Assembly: GCA_934155625.1 (NCBI GenBank)
Contig: CAKPHD010000003.1
Location: 1-62,139 of the forward strand
Direction: 5' to 3'
Origin: an uncultured Clostridia bacterium
Lineage (GTDB): Bacteria > Bacillota > Clostridia > TANB77 > CAG-508
Length of the DNA: 62,139 bases
The first letter of the stretch is position 1; the number at the start of each line of letters is the position of its first letter. Shown one piece after another: positions 51,159 through 60,400 of the stretch. Made by a program: the position numbers and the translations under genes. The notes under the pieces are model-generated. The model searched no databases, had not been told where the DNA came from, and saw only the letters and a program-made list of their open reading frames with translations.

Positions 51159-52676
51159 TTAAAAAATTGAAACTCTAAAACCAATACCAACATGATAACC
51201 AGTTGTAGCACTAATAGTACGATAGTTTACTGGATAACTATTACCCTTATGATTGTAACCACCACCTCGATAAGCACAAGGTGAATTTAAATCAGAAGTA
51301 TTTTCCAGCGTCCACTCCCATACATTTCCATCGAAATCATATATTCCTTGTTTACAAAATATATCACTTGCTCCTGTTGATAATAATATATTTGAATCTG
51401 AAGTTTTTGTCCCATAAGCTTCACTTATCCATTCATAGCCATTTGCTGTATATTTAGACTCGATATTTGTTATATTCCACAAATTATTATAACAATTTCC
51501 CCAATTCGTGCTATCATTTTTCAAATCTGTTTGAGATGTTCCTTTTGTCTCTAAATATTTTAATACTAAATCCCATTGTACTCCAAACATTAAACTACTT
51601 GTATAATTTCCTGATTCCATATTACTTGCTAATGTTTGCGCTTGGCTACATGTTATCCAATTATATGGATAAGCGTTTTGTTTTATTACTGGTGTTTCTG
51701 TTGGAGCTTTTAATGGCGAGCCGGTTGTTCTTGGTTTATTCTCTATTCCAGTTTCATATTTTCCAATATAAAAACCACCATTTTGATATACACTTTTTAA
51801 CATTTTTTGTTTTAATGCTGTATATTGTTCGCTTGTTAATCCTGTTGCTTCATCTGAATGGTATTCGTCTTTGTATTTTGTTCCATTTCTATAGTCATTT
51901 GTATATGTGTGTAAATCTGCCTCTATTGCTATATATTCCTCTTCTGTAAATTCTGTTATTCCTAATCCTGCTGTGATATATACTTTTTTGGTCATAGGTA
52001 CTTCTACCCATACATATTGATTTCCTGTACTATCTTGAATTGTTAATCCATTTGCTAATGTTGTTCCTTCTACATTTGTAAATCCATCTGGCAAGTATGG
52101 ATTTGTAACTCTACTTGATACTGTTGTTGAACCTCCGTTTATTTCTTCTCCTGGTTGCTTTGGCTCTGCTGTTATGCTTACTCCAATGTTTGATTTTAAA
52201 TCTTCTTTTGTTTCGTCTATTGGTGTTTTTAATAATTTTATTGTAACTGTTAAGAACGTTTCTTCACCAGCTTTTAATGTTGTTTTATCTAATTTACTTA
52301 TTACCTCAAAATAATCACTATTTGAACTTGTAGCTTCTGCTGTTAAGTCTGATGACAAATCTTGGCTTTGATTTTTTATTGTATATGTTGCAGTTGCAGT
52401 GTCTCCTTTTGCACTTAAGCCTGAAACTTCTATTGTTCCTTCTGTTTTTTTACTTTCATTTATTGTCGCTGTTGTTGTTCCTTTTCCTCCTGTTGTTGGT
52501 GTTCCTATAAATTCTACTACAAAATTGGATTGACTTGCTTCTGATTTTGCTGTTCCATTTATATTTAGCGTTACATTTGTTATTGCTGCATATCCTACTG
52601 CTACTAGTATTATCGCTAGTAGTACTATTCCTCCAACTATCTTATTATTGGCTCTTCTCATTTTTGCTCTTTTCAT
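51159..52676 (-). CDS. Membrane-anchored surface protein with FGE/SUMF1 (C-type-lectin-like) domain, paralogue 1
   Basis: 505 residues. After a basic start (KRAKMRRANNK), one signal-anchor helix of the TasA/camelysin type (VGGIVLLAIILVAVGYAAIT, with SipW-type processing possible) leads to a beta-rich domain (residues 35-180, with DTATATYTIKNQSQDLSSDL) and then an FGE-sulfatase/SUMF1 fold (about 200-505): QYVWVEVPMTKKVYITAGLG, GFYIGKYETGIE, VQWDLVLKYLE, DFDGNVWEWTLENTSDLNSP, YRGGGYNHKGNSYPVNYRTI and GIGFRVSIF. The catalytic Cys of true formylglycine-generating enzyme cannot be recognised. GAAGGGAGACC precedes ATG. Tandem paralogue of the next gene. Confidence 0.82.
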   Translation of the reverse strand: MKRAKMRRANNKIVGGIVLLAIILVAVGYAAITNVTLNINGTAKSEASQSNFVVEFIGTPTTGGKGTTTATINESKKTEGTIEVSGLSAKGDTATATYTIKNQSQDLSSDLTAEATSSNSDYFEVISKLDKTTLKAGEETFLTVTIKLLKTPIDETKEDLKSNIGVSITAEPKQPGEEINGGSTTVSSRVTNPYLPDGFTNVEGTTLANGLTIQDSTGNQYVWVEVPMTKKVYITAGLGITEFTEEEYIAIEADLHTYTNDYRNGTKYKDEYHSDEATGLTSEQYTALKQKMLKSVYQNGGFYIGKYETGIENKPRTTGSPLKAPTETPVIKQNAYPYNWITCSQAQTLASNMESGNYTSSLMFGVQWDLVLKYLETKGTSQTDLKNDSTNWGNCYNNLWNITNIESKYTANGYEWISEAYGTKTSDSNILLSTGASDIFCKQGIYDFDGNVWEWTLENTSDLNSPCAYRGGGYNHKGNSYPVNYRTISATTGYHVGIGFRVSIF

Positions 52677-52752
52677 TTTTGGTCTCCCTTCAATTTTTCT
52701 TTAAGTTATAATTTTTAATTTTACACAGTTATCTTTAAAATCTCAGCATCTT

Positions 52753-54294
52753 CTAATAAATTGAAACTCTAAAGCCCATATAAGCATTATAACCTTCTGG
52801 GCTGTTGTAATTACGGAAATTGGCTGGATATGTTTTTCCAAAATAATTATATGAACCTCCTCGTTTACTTGCCGGGCTATTTGTATTGGCTGTATACTCA
52901 AGTGTCCACTCCCATACATTTCCAGCCAAATCATATATTCCTTGCTCGCGAAAGTCTTCACTTGCTCCTGTTGACAATATAATTGATTGTTCTGAAGCCT
53001 TTTGTCCATATGCTTCATTTATCCAATTTCCTAATTTATAACTATCATCATCAAATGTAGCATATTTTGATTTTGCATTTGTTATGTTCCATAAATTATT
53101 TTTATAATTTCCAATTTTTGTACTATCAGAACATAAATCTGATTGTGCTATTCCTTTAGTTTCTAAATATTTTAATACTAAATCCCATTGTACTCCAAAC
53201 ATTAGACTACTTGTATATTTCCCAGATTCCATATTACTTGCTAATGTTTGCGCTTGGCTACATGTTATATTAATATATGGATATACATTTTTCTTTATTA
53301 CTGGCGTTTCTGTAGGTTCTATATCTGATGAACTAGAAGTTTTTGGTGTTCCTTCTATTCCGGTTTCATATTTTCCTACATAAAAACCTCCATTTTGATA
53401 TATACTTTTTAGCATTTTTTGTTTTAATGCTATGTATTGTTCCCTTGTTAATCCTGTTGTTGCATCAGAATAATATTCATCTTTATAACTTGTCCCATTT
53501 CTGTAGTCATCTGTATATGTGTGCAAATCTGTTTCTATTTTTGTGTATTGGGCTTCTGTAAATTCTGCTATATTTAGTCCTGCTGTTGGATATACTTCAG
53601 CTGTTTTAGGTACTTCTACCCATACATATTGATTCCCTGTTGAGTCTTCTATTGTTAATCCATTGTCTAAATTTGTTCCGTTTATTTGTTTAAATCCTTT
53701 TGGCAAGTATGTTCCTGCAGTTGTTTTATTACTTGATACTATTGTTGAGCCTCCATTTAGTTCATCTCCTGGTTGCTTTGGTTCTGCTGTTATACTTACA
53801 CCTATATTTGATTTTAAATCTTCTTTTGTTTCATCTATTGGTGTTTTTAATAATTTTATTGTAACTGTTAAGGACGTTTCTTCCCCAGTTTTTAATGTTG
53901 TTTTATCTAATTTACTTATTACCTCGAAATAATCGCTATTTGAGCTTGTCGCTTCTGCTGTTAAGTCTGCAGATAAATCTTGGCTGTTATTTTTTACTGT
54001 ATATGTTGCTGTTGCTGTATCTCCTTTGGCTGTTAGTCCTGCTACTTCTATTGTTCCTTCTGTTTTCTTATTTTCATTTATTGTTGCTGTTGTTGTTCCT
54101 TTTCCACTTGTTGTTGGTGTTCCTGTAAATTCTACTACAAAATTAGCTTGACTTGCTTCTGATTTTGCTGTTCCGCTTATATTTAATGTTACATTTGTTA
54201 TTGCTGCATATCCTACTGCCACCAGTATTATGGCTAGTAGCATGATTCCTCCAACTACCTTGTTATTTGCTCTTCTCATTTTTGCTCTTCTCAT
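52753..54294 (-). CDS. Membrane-anchored surface protein with FGE/SUMF1 (C-type-lectin-like) domain, paralogue 2
   Basis: 513 residues from ATG 54294 (MRRAKMRRANNK), preceded by GAAGGGAGACCAAAC; the ORF extension to 54330 lacks a site. Same architecture as paralogue 1: signal anchor VGGIMLLAIILVAVGYAAIT, DTATATYTVKNNSQDLSADL, GFYVGKYETGIEGTPKTSSS, then DLAGNVWEWTLEYTANTNSP, KRGGSYNYFGKTYPANFRNY and MGFRVSIY. The N-terminal 200 residues are nearly identical to the neighbour, while the C-terminal ligand-exposed part diverges. A vegetative promoter lies about 65-90 bases upstream. Only one ribosome-binding unit per gene and a 76-base gap between them; they are probably cotranscribed. Confidence 0.82.
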   Translation of the reverse strand: MRRAKMRRANNKVVGGIMLLAIILVAVGYAAITNVTLNISGTAKSEASQANFVVEFTGTPTTSGKGTTTATINENKKTEGTIEVAGLTAKGDTATATYTVKNNSQDLSADLTAEATSSNSDYFEVISKLDKTTLKTGEETSLTVTIKLLKTPIDETKEDLKSNIGVSITAEPKQPGDELNGGSTIVSSNKTTAGTYLPKGFKQINGTNLDNGLTIEDSTGNQYVWVEVPKTAEVYPTAGLNIAEFTEAQYTKIETDLHTYTDDYRNGTSYKDEYYSDATTGLTREQYIALKQKMLKSIYQNGGFYVGKYETGIEGTPKTSSSSDIEPTETPVIKKNVYPYINITCSQAQTLASNMESGKYTSSLMFGVQWDLVLKYLETKGIAQSDLCSDSTKIGNYKNNLWNITNAKSKYATFDDDSYKLGNWINEAYGQKASEQSIILSTGASEDFREQGIYDLAGNVWEWTLEYTANTNSPASKRGGSYNYFGKTYPANFRNYNSPEGYNAYMGFRVSIY

Positions 54295-54658
54295 GTTTGG
54301 TCTCCCTTCAATTCTTTCTTCAAGTTGCATACTTAAAGATATAACAATTCAAATTAATTATAGCAATAAACCCCTATTTTATCAACCGTTTTTCGACAAT
54401 TATAATAAAATAATTTTAATTAATTAAATTAGTATTTTTCACCAGGTCTAACTAACTTCTATATATTGGTATTACTAGTTTAAAAGAATTTTCACATTTT
54501 CTTTAAGTATGCAACTTAAAGAAAAATTTTAATCAAAATTTAAATTTTTTCTTAAAAATCGACACGAAAAAATCCACACAAATATGTAATATATCCCTCA
54601 CTTTAGAATACACATTTTAATAAAGTACAATACAAGTAAGAAAGGATGATATTTATAT
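54295..54658. other. Intergenic region between surface-protein pair and asd: promoter and inverted repeat
   Basis: No gene. It holds a minus-strand promoter for the surface-protein pair: TTGATA (54380-54385), 17 bases, TATAAT (54357-54362). A 24-base inverted repeat with one mismatch (TTCTTCAAGTTGCATACTTAAAGA at 54316-54339 read in shorter form, and its partner at 54500-54523) spans the promoter region. The stretch 54524-54630 upstream of asd is AT-rich with no structure I can support; TACAAT near 54627 may be an asd -10 box. Confidence 0.6.
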
Positions 54659-55654
54659 ATGAAAACTTATAAATTAGCAATTGTTGGAGCAACTGGGCTA
54701 GTAGGCAGAACAGCCCTAAAGATTCTAGAAGAAAAAAACTTACCTAATTTCGAATATACATTATTTAGTTCAAACAAATCAGCTGGAACCACATTAAATT
54801 TTTTTAATAAAGATTATATAGTTCAAGAATTAAAAGAAGATTCTTTCGATATCGGATTTGATTTTGCAATATTTTCTGCAGGTGGCAAAACTTCTGAGCA
54901 TTTTGCCCCAATTGCTGCTTCCAAAGGATGCATCGTAATTGATAATAGCAGTACATTCAGAATGGATGATGATGTACCTTTAATTGTTCCAGAAGTAAAT
55001 TTTCAAGATATTATTACGCATCATAATATAATTGCCAACCCTAATTGTTCTACAATTCAAGCTGTTGTTGCATTAAAACCTTTAGATGATAACTTTAAAA
55101 TAAAGCGAATTGTATATTCTACATATCAGGCCGTCTCTGGTGCTGGTAAACTAGGGTTAGAAGATTTAGAAAATGGCAGAAAAAATCTTGATAAACCTTT
55201 AATAAAATTTCCACACCCTATTTATGATAATTGTCTTCCACATATTGATGTTTTTTTACTTAATAGATATACCAAGGAAGAAATGAAAATGATAAACGAA
55301 ACTCGTAAAATTTTAGGTCATCCTAATTTACCAATTACAGCAACAACGGTAAGAGTTCCTGTTAGTAACTGTCATGGAGAAAGCATAAACATTGAATTCG
55401 AAAAAGATTTTTCTATTGAAGAGGCCATCTCTGTTTTAAAGAATTTTCCTGGTATTATTGTCGAAGATAACCCTAATACCAACTTATATCCACTAGCCTC
55501 AACTGCAAAAGGACATGACGAAGTTTTTGTTGGCAGAATTAGAAAAGATTTTAGTGTAAAAAGTGGACTTAATATGTGGGTTGTAGCTGATAATCTAAGA
55601 AAAGGTGCAGCTAGTAATGCAATTCAAATTATGGAAAGGATGATTCAAGAATGA
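54659..55654 (+). CDS. asd: Aspartate-semialdehyde dehydrogenase
   Basis: 331 residues. Rossmann start YKLAIVGATGLVGRTALKIL, active-site Cys in IANPNCSTIQ, and STYQAVSGAGKLGLEDLENG plus RVPVSNCHGESINIEF. It reduces aspartyl phosphate to aspartate semialdehyde for lysine/DAP, threonine and methionine synthesis. AAGGATGATATTTAT precedes ATG. The stop overlaps the dapA ATG, coupling the two steps of the DAP branch. Confidence 0.96.
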   Translation: MKTYKLAIVGATGLVGRTALKILEEKNLPNFEYTLFSSNKSAGTTLNFFNKDYIVQELKEDSFDIGFDFAIFSAGGKTSEHFAPIAASKGCIVIDNSSTFRMDDDVPLIVPEVNFQDIITHHNIIANPNCSTIQAVVALKPLDDNFKIKRIVYSTYQAVSGAGKLGLEDLENGRKNLDKPLIKFPHPIYDNCLPHIDVFLLNRYTKEEMKMINETRKILGHPNLPITATTVRVPVSNCHGESINIEFEKDFSIEEAISVLKNFPGIIVEDNPNTNLYPLASTAKGHDEVFVGRIRKDFSVKSGLNMWVVADNLRKGAASNAIQIMERMIQE

Positions 55655-56529
55655 AAAAATGTCTATTTACTGGAGTTGCAACAGCTCTTGCTACTCCTTT
55701 TAACTCAAATGGCGTTAATACCGAAGAATTCAAAAAATTCATACAATTTCAAATATCATCTGGAGTTGACGCACTCGTTGTATGTGGCACTACAGGCGAA
55801 TCCAGCACCATGACCAAACAAGAAAGAATTGATGCTATAACCTGTGCAATCGAAACAGTTAATTCTAGTGAAAGCAAAATTCCTGTAATTGTAGGTACTG
55901 GTTCAAACAATACAGCTTATGCTATAGAAATGTCTATACTAGCAGAAAAACTTGGAGCTGATGGCTTATTAGTTGTCACACCATATTACAATAAAACTAC
56001 TCAATCAGGTCTTATAGCTCATTTTCGAACAATTGCCGAATCTGTTTCTATTCCGATTATTTTATATAATGTACCTAGTAGAACTGGTATGAACATTGAA
56101 CCATCAACTTGTTTTGAATTATCTAAAATCAACAATATTGTGGGAATAAAAGAAGCTAGTGGCAATATATCCCAAGTTGCAAAAATCGCATCATTATGTG
56201 GTGATGACTTTGCAATATATTCAGGCAATGATGACCAAATCTGTCCTATTCTTTCACTTGGTGGAAAAGGTGTAATTTCAGTTTTATCTAATGTTGCCCC
56301 AAAACTTACTCGTAGCATCACCAATTCTTTTTTTAAGAAGGCTCCTGATGAAGCATGTTATTATCAATTGCAAGCATTACCTTTAATTGAAGAATTGTTT
56401 GCAGAAACTAATCCAATTCCTATAAAACATGCTATAAATTCACTTGGTTTTGATTTTGGAATTCCTAGACTCCCTTTAATTGAATGTTCTAGCATTTTAA
56501 AAGTCAAACTTGCAAAAAGGAACTTTTAA
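55651..56529 (+). CDS. dapA: 4-hydroxy-tetrahydrodipicolinate synthase
   Basis: 292 residues, TIM-barrel DapA: GVATALATPFNSNGVNTEEF, VVCGTTGESSTMTKQERIDA (pyruvate site), the Tyr motif LVVTPYYNKTTQSGLI, and Schiff-base Lys in VGIKEASGNISQ. Makes dipicolinate precursor from aspartate semialdehyde and pyruvate; the product feeds DAP for peptidoglycan and, in spores, dipicolinic acid. ATG overlaps the asd stop. The C-terminal AKRNF and the TAA stop at 56527-56529 lie in the arm of repeat locus 10, so the repeat supplies the stop codon. Confidence 0.96.
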   Translation: MKKCLFTGVATALATPFNSNGVNTEEFKKFIQFQISSGVDALVVCGTTGESSTMTKQERIDAITCAIETVNSSESKIPVIVGTGSNNTAYAIEMSILAEKLGADGLLVVTPYYNKTTQSGLIAHFRTIAESVSIPIILYNVPSRTGMNIEPSTCFELSKINNIVGIKEASGNISQVAKIASLCGDDFAIYSGNDDQICPILSLGGKGVISVLSNVAPKLTRSITNSFFKKAPDEACYYQLQALPLIEELFAETNPIPIKHAINSLGFDFGIPRLPLIECSSILKVKLAKRNF

Positions 56530-56585
56530 GAACCGGTCCCAACGGTACCAAAAAAGGGACGGATGAGAACCGGTCCCAAATGTCC
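56519..56585. repeat. GGGACCGGTTCT repeat, locus 10: two copies, first overlapping the dapA stop
   Basis: Reverse cores at 56529-56540 and 56566-56577. The first copy has the family flank AACTTTTA, whose TAA is the dapA stop codon; the second has GGACGGATG. It fills the gap between dapA and the convergent CmpB-type gene. Confidence 0.88.
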
Positions 56586-57359
56586 CTATTTTTTCTTGAA
56601 ACTTTGCTTAGAAGAATCTATTTTATTTCTAATTTCTCTCTTAGAATTACCAATCTTAAGAGCAATTTCTTCTTTAGATTCTTCTATTTTCTTTTTCATT
56701 TCATCCCATTTATCATATAATATATTATTTTGAATTTTAGGGAATGCACGAGCAAGTCTTTTGTATAAAAATAATTTTTTTCTGATAATCTTTTTTACAT
56801 TTGTTGATATTTCTATTGTATTGTCTTTAAATTCTTTTGTCATTTCTTTTAGGTTAAGAATTATTTTGAATGATACTATCATATCTGTAACATAAATTAA
56901 TAAAAATACTACTGTAAATATATGTAACCCTAATTCTGGTATCATATTTATATATTTCATTATAAATGGATTTGCTATATATAATATAAATGTTCCTGCT
57001 ATTCCAAATGGTATAAGTGTTTCTAAACATATACGTCCATTTATATTGAATTTTCTTTGACTATAATCCCACCATCTTGCTTTAAATATTTTTTCCATAA
57101 CATAACTTGTCATATATTCTAGTGTTCCACAAATTAGAATAGATAATATAAATGTTAATGGTACATCTCCTGCATATTTCTGCAATAATAATGTTATTAA
57201 TAATACTCCACATCCATATATTGGGCAATATGGTCCTATTAAAAATCCTCTGTTTACAAATTTCTTTTGTCTTATTGATATTTGTACTGTTTCCATTACC
57301 CATCCTGCAAATGAGTATATAAAAAATAATGCTATATATTTTTCTATTTCTACTAACAT
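56586..57359 (-). CDS. Putative ABC transporter permease (CmpB/PF06541-type membrane protein)
   Basis: 257 residues. Six membrane helices in the first 190 residues, with IYSFAGWVMETVQISIRQKK and FVNRGFLIGPYCPIYGCGVL, then GTLEYMTSYVMEKIFKARWW DYS and NINGRICLETLIPFG: the conserved pattern of the PF06541 family annotated as ABC transporter permease CmpB without experimental function. A basic coiled C-terminal tail (residues 190-257, ending SKQSFKKK) is cytoplasmic. AGAAGGAGAAAAT precedes ATG. Single-gene unit, convergent with dapA. Confidence 0.85.
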   Translation of the reverse strand: MLVEIEKYIALFFIYSFAGWVMETVQISIRQKKFVNRGFLIGPYCPIYGCGVLLITLLLQKYAGDVPLTFILSILICGTLEYMTSYVMEKIFKARWWDYSQRKFNINGRICLETLIPFGIAGTFILYIANPFIMKYINMIPELGLHIFTVVFLLIYVTDMIVSFKIILNLKEMTKEFKDNTIEISTNVKKIIRKKLFLYKRLARAFPKIQNNILYDKWDEMKKKIEESKEEIALKIGNSKREIRNKIDSSKQSFKKK

Positions 57360-57424
57360 ATTTTCTCCTTCTTAATTAAAATCAGTTTTTATTTTATCAT
57401 AGGTAATATTAAAGTTCAATAGTT

Positions 57425-57465
57425 AAATAGAAAAGAAACCCCAAATTAGGATTTCTTTTCTATTT
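57425..57465 (-). terminator. Terminator overlapping the end of the CoA-activase-like gene
   Basis: AAATAGAAAAGAAA and TTTCTTTTCTATTT form a 14-bp perfect stem with a 13-base loop. The stem covers the last codons and stop (57446) of the gene on the minus strand. Confidence 0.75.
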
Positions 57466-60400
57466 TATCTTTCTTTTCTAATGACTTCTCATTCTCCTTT
57501 TGTAAAACCTTTTTTTCTTTCTGTTTAACCTTTAAATTATCTTTAGCAACAGTCATAAGAAGTTTAATTCTATTAGTTTGGTTAGCCTCACTAGCGCCAG
57601 GGTCATAATCAACAGGCACAATATTAGCATCAGGATATGTATCTCTTATAGTTTTAATTACACCTTTACCAACAACATGGTTTGGCAAACATGCAAATGG
57701 TTGAACACAAACTATATTTTGAATACCATTTTCCATATATTCAAGCATTTCTGCTGTTAGGAACCAACCTTCACCTGTCTGGTTTCCTGTTGATAAAACT
57801 GATTGAACATTATCTGCTAAATGCCAAATATCACAAGTTGGCAAATATCCTTTTTTAGATTTTTCCAATGCTTTTTTCGCATCTTTTTCAAACAAATTAA
57901 TCAATTTTATTCCTGTTTGAGATATTATAGACTTCATTTGTCTTCCTTTAAGCAATCTATTCGCTATTACACCATTTGCAGTAACATATTTAACAAATCC
58001 CATAAAGTCTGGAAGCACTACTTCTGCTCCTTCTTTTTCTAATAAATTTGCTACATAATTATTTCCAAATGGATGATATTTTATCAAGATTTCTCCAACA
58101 ATTCCAACCTTTGGCTTTTCTTGGTTTGCATTCCATTCAATTTTTTCAAAGTCCTCTACCATTTGATATATTCCAGCAGAAAATTCTTTTGCACTACTCT
58201 TTATTGCAAGCTTGATAGCTTTTTCCATCCACTCATTAAATAATTTCTCTGTCTCACCTTTATTTTTTTCATATGCCCTATTTTTATAAAGCATCTTCTG
58301 TAATAAATCTGCTAATACCATGGCTTTTATAAGCTTTTCTGCTAATGAAATAGTTAACTTAAATCCAGGATTTTTTTCCATTCCTACAACATTAAATGAG
58401 ATTACTGGTACTTGTTCAAATCCTGCATCTTTCAATGCTTTACGAATAAATCCTATATAATTTGTAGCTCTACAACCTCCACCTGTTTGAGACATTATTA
58501 ATGCAGTTTTATTTACATCATATTCTCCAGATTCTAATGCTTCTACCATTTGCCCTGTTGTAATAATTGATGGGTAGCATGCATCATTATTTACATATTT
58601 TAATCCTGTTTCTATAGTATGAGGTGTACATTCTCTTAAAAGTTTGGCTTTATATCCTTCACTTTGTAATACTGGCTCGATAAAGTCAAAATGAATTGGT
58701 GCCATTTGTGGTATTAATATTACATATTCTTTTTTCATTTCTTCTGTAAATGAATTTCTCTTTAAATAATATTCTCCATTTTCCTTCTCATCTTTTTTAG
58801 AATTTAAACGTTTATTTATACTTGCTAATAATGAACGTAAACGAATTCTTACAGCTCCAAGATTATTTACTTCATCAATTTTTATTAATGTGTACATTTT
58901 TCCAAAGCTTGTTAAAATTTCTTCAACCTCATCTGTTGTTACAGCATCAACTCCACATCCAAATGAATTTATTTGCACTAATTCTAAGTTATCATGTCTA
59001 CCAACAAAATCTGCTGCTGCATATAATCTAGAATGGAACATCCATTGGTCAACAACACGAAGTGGTCTTTCTGGTAATGTTTTATCTGCAACACTGTCTT
59101 CTGTTAATACACACATTCCTAAACTTGTAATTAATGTATCAATTCCATGGTTTATTTCAGGGTCTATATGATATGGTCTACCTGATAAAACAATTCCTCT
59201 CAAATTATTTTTTTCAATATATTCAACTGTTTCTTTTCCTTTATTATGAATATCTTCTCTGCATTTTTGATATTCTACTTGAGCCTTTTCTATTGCAGTT
59301 TTTAATTCTTTTCTAGTGAACTTGTATTCTTCAAATTCTGGCAGTTCCATCATTCTTTTTAATAATGCTTTAGATTCAAATGGTAAAAATGGATTCATAA
59401 ATTTTATATCATCTGCTTTTAATTCTTCTACATTATTTTTTAGTACTTCTGAATATGAAATTACTATTGGACAATTATATCTGTTATTTGCATCTTGATA
59501 TTCTTTTCTTGAATATGGCATACAAGGATAAAATATTGTTTTTATTCCTTTTTGTATTAAACTTATAACATGTCCATGTGATAATTTAGCTGGATAACAT
59601 ACTGATTCTGAAGGCATTGATTCAATACCTTTTTCATATATCTTTCTTGTACTTTTTTCTGATATTATTACTCTAAATCCCAGATTTGTGAATAATGTAA
59701 ACCAGAATGGATAATCTTCATACATATTTAAAACTCTTGGTATTCCAATCGTTCCTCTAGGTGCATCTTTTTCTTCTAATGGTGTGTAATCAAAAATTCT
59801 TTCATATTTGTATTTTACAAGGTTTGGTAAATCTTTGTGTTCATTTACTATTCCTTCTCCTTTTTCACATCTGTTTCCAGATATATGTCTTTTTCCATTA
59901 CTAAATCTATTTATTGTTAATTGACAATGGTTTTCACATCCATTGCATCTTGTATGTGTTACTTTTATGTCTAATTTGTCAATTTCTTCTATTGTTGCAA
60001 GTGTTGAATGATATTCCATATCCATATTTGCTTCATATTGTTCACATGCAAGCAATGCCATTCCATATGCTCCCATAAGTCCTGCAATGTCTGGTCTTAT
60101 AACATTTCTTCCAACTATCAATTCAAATGCTCTTAATACTGCTTCATTATAAAAAGTTCCACCTTGTACAACGATATGACTTCCTAATTTTTTTACATCT
60201 CTTATTTTCATTACTTTTTGAATTGCATTTTTTATTACTGAATATGATAGTCCTGCTGATATGTCTCCTACTGAATATCCTTCTTTTTGGGCTTGTTTTA
60301 TTTTAGAATTCATAAACACTGTACATCTTGATCCTAAGTCTACTGGATTTTGGGCTTCTAATGCTTCTTTTACAAATTCTTCTATACTTAAATTTAAGCT

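Noticed and set aside
51159..54294. Diversity-generating retroelement target proteins
   Set aside because: The FGE/C-type-lectin-like fold fits, but differences between the paralogues include synonymous and non-adenine changes, and no reverse transcriptase or template repeat is in the window.
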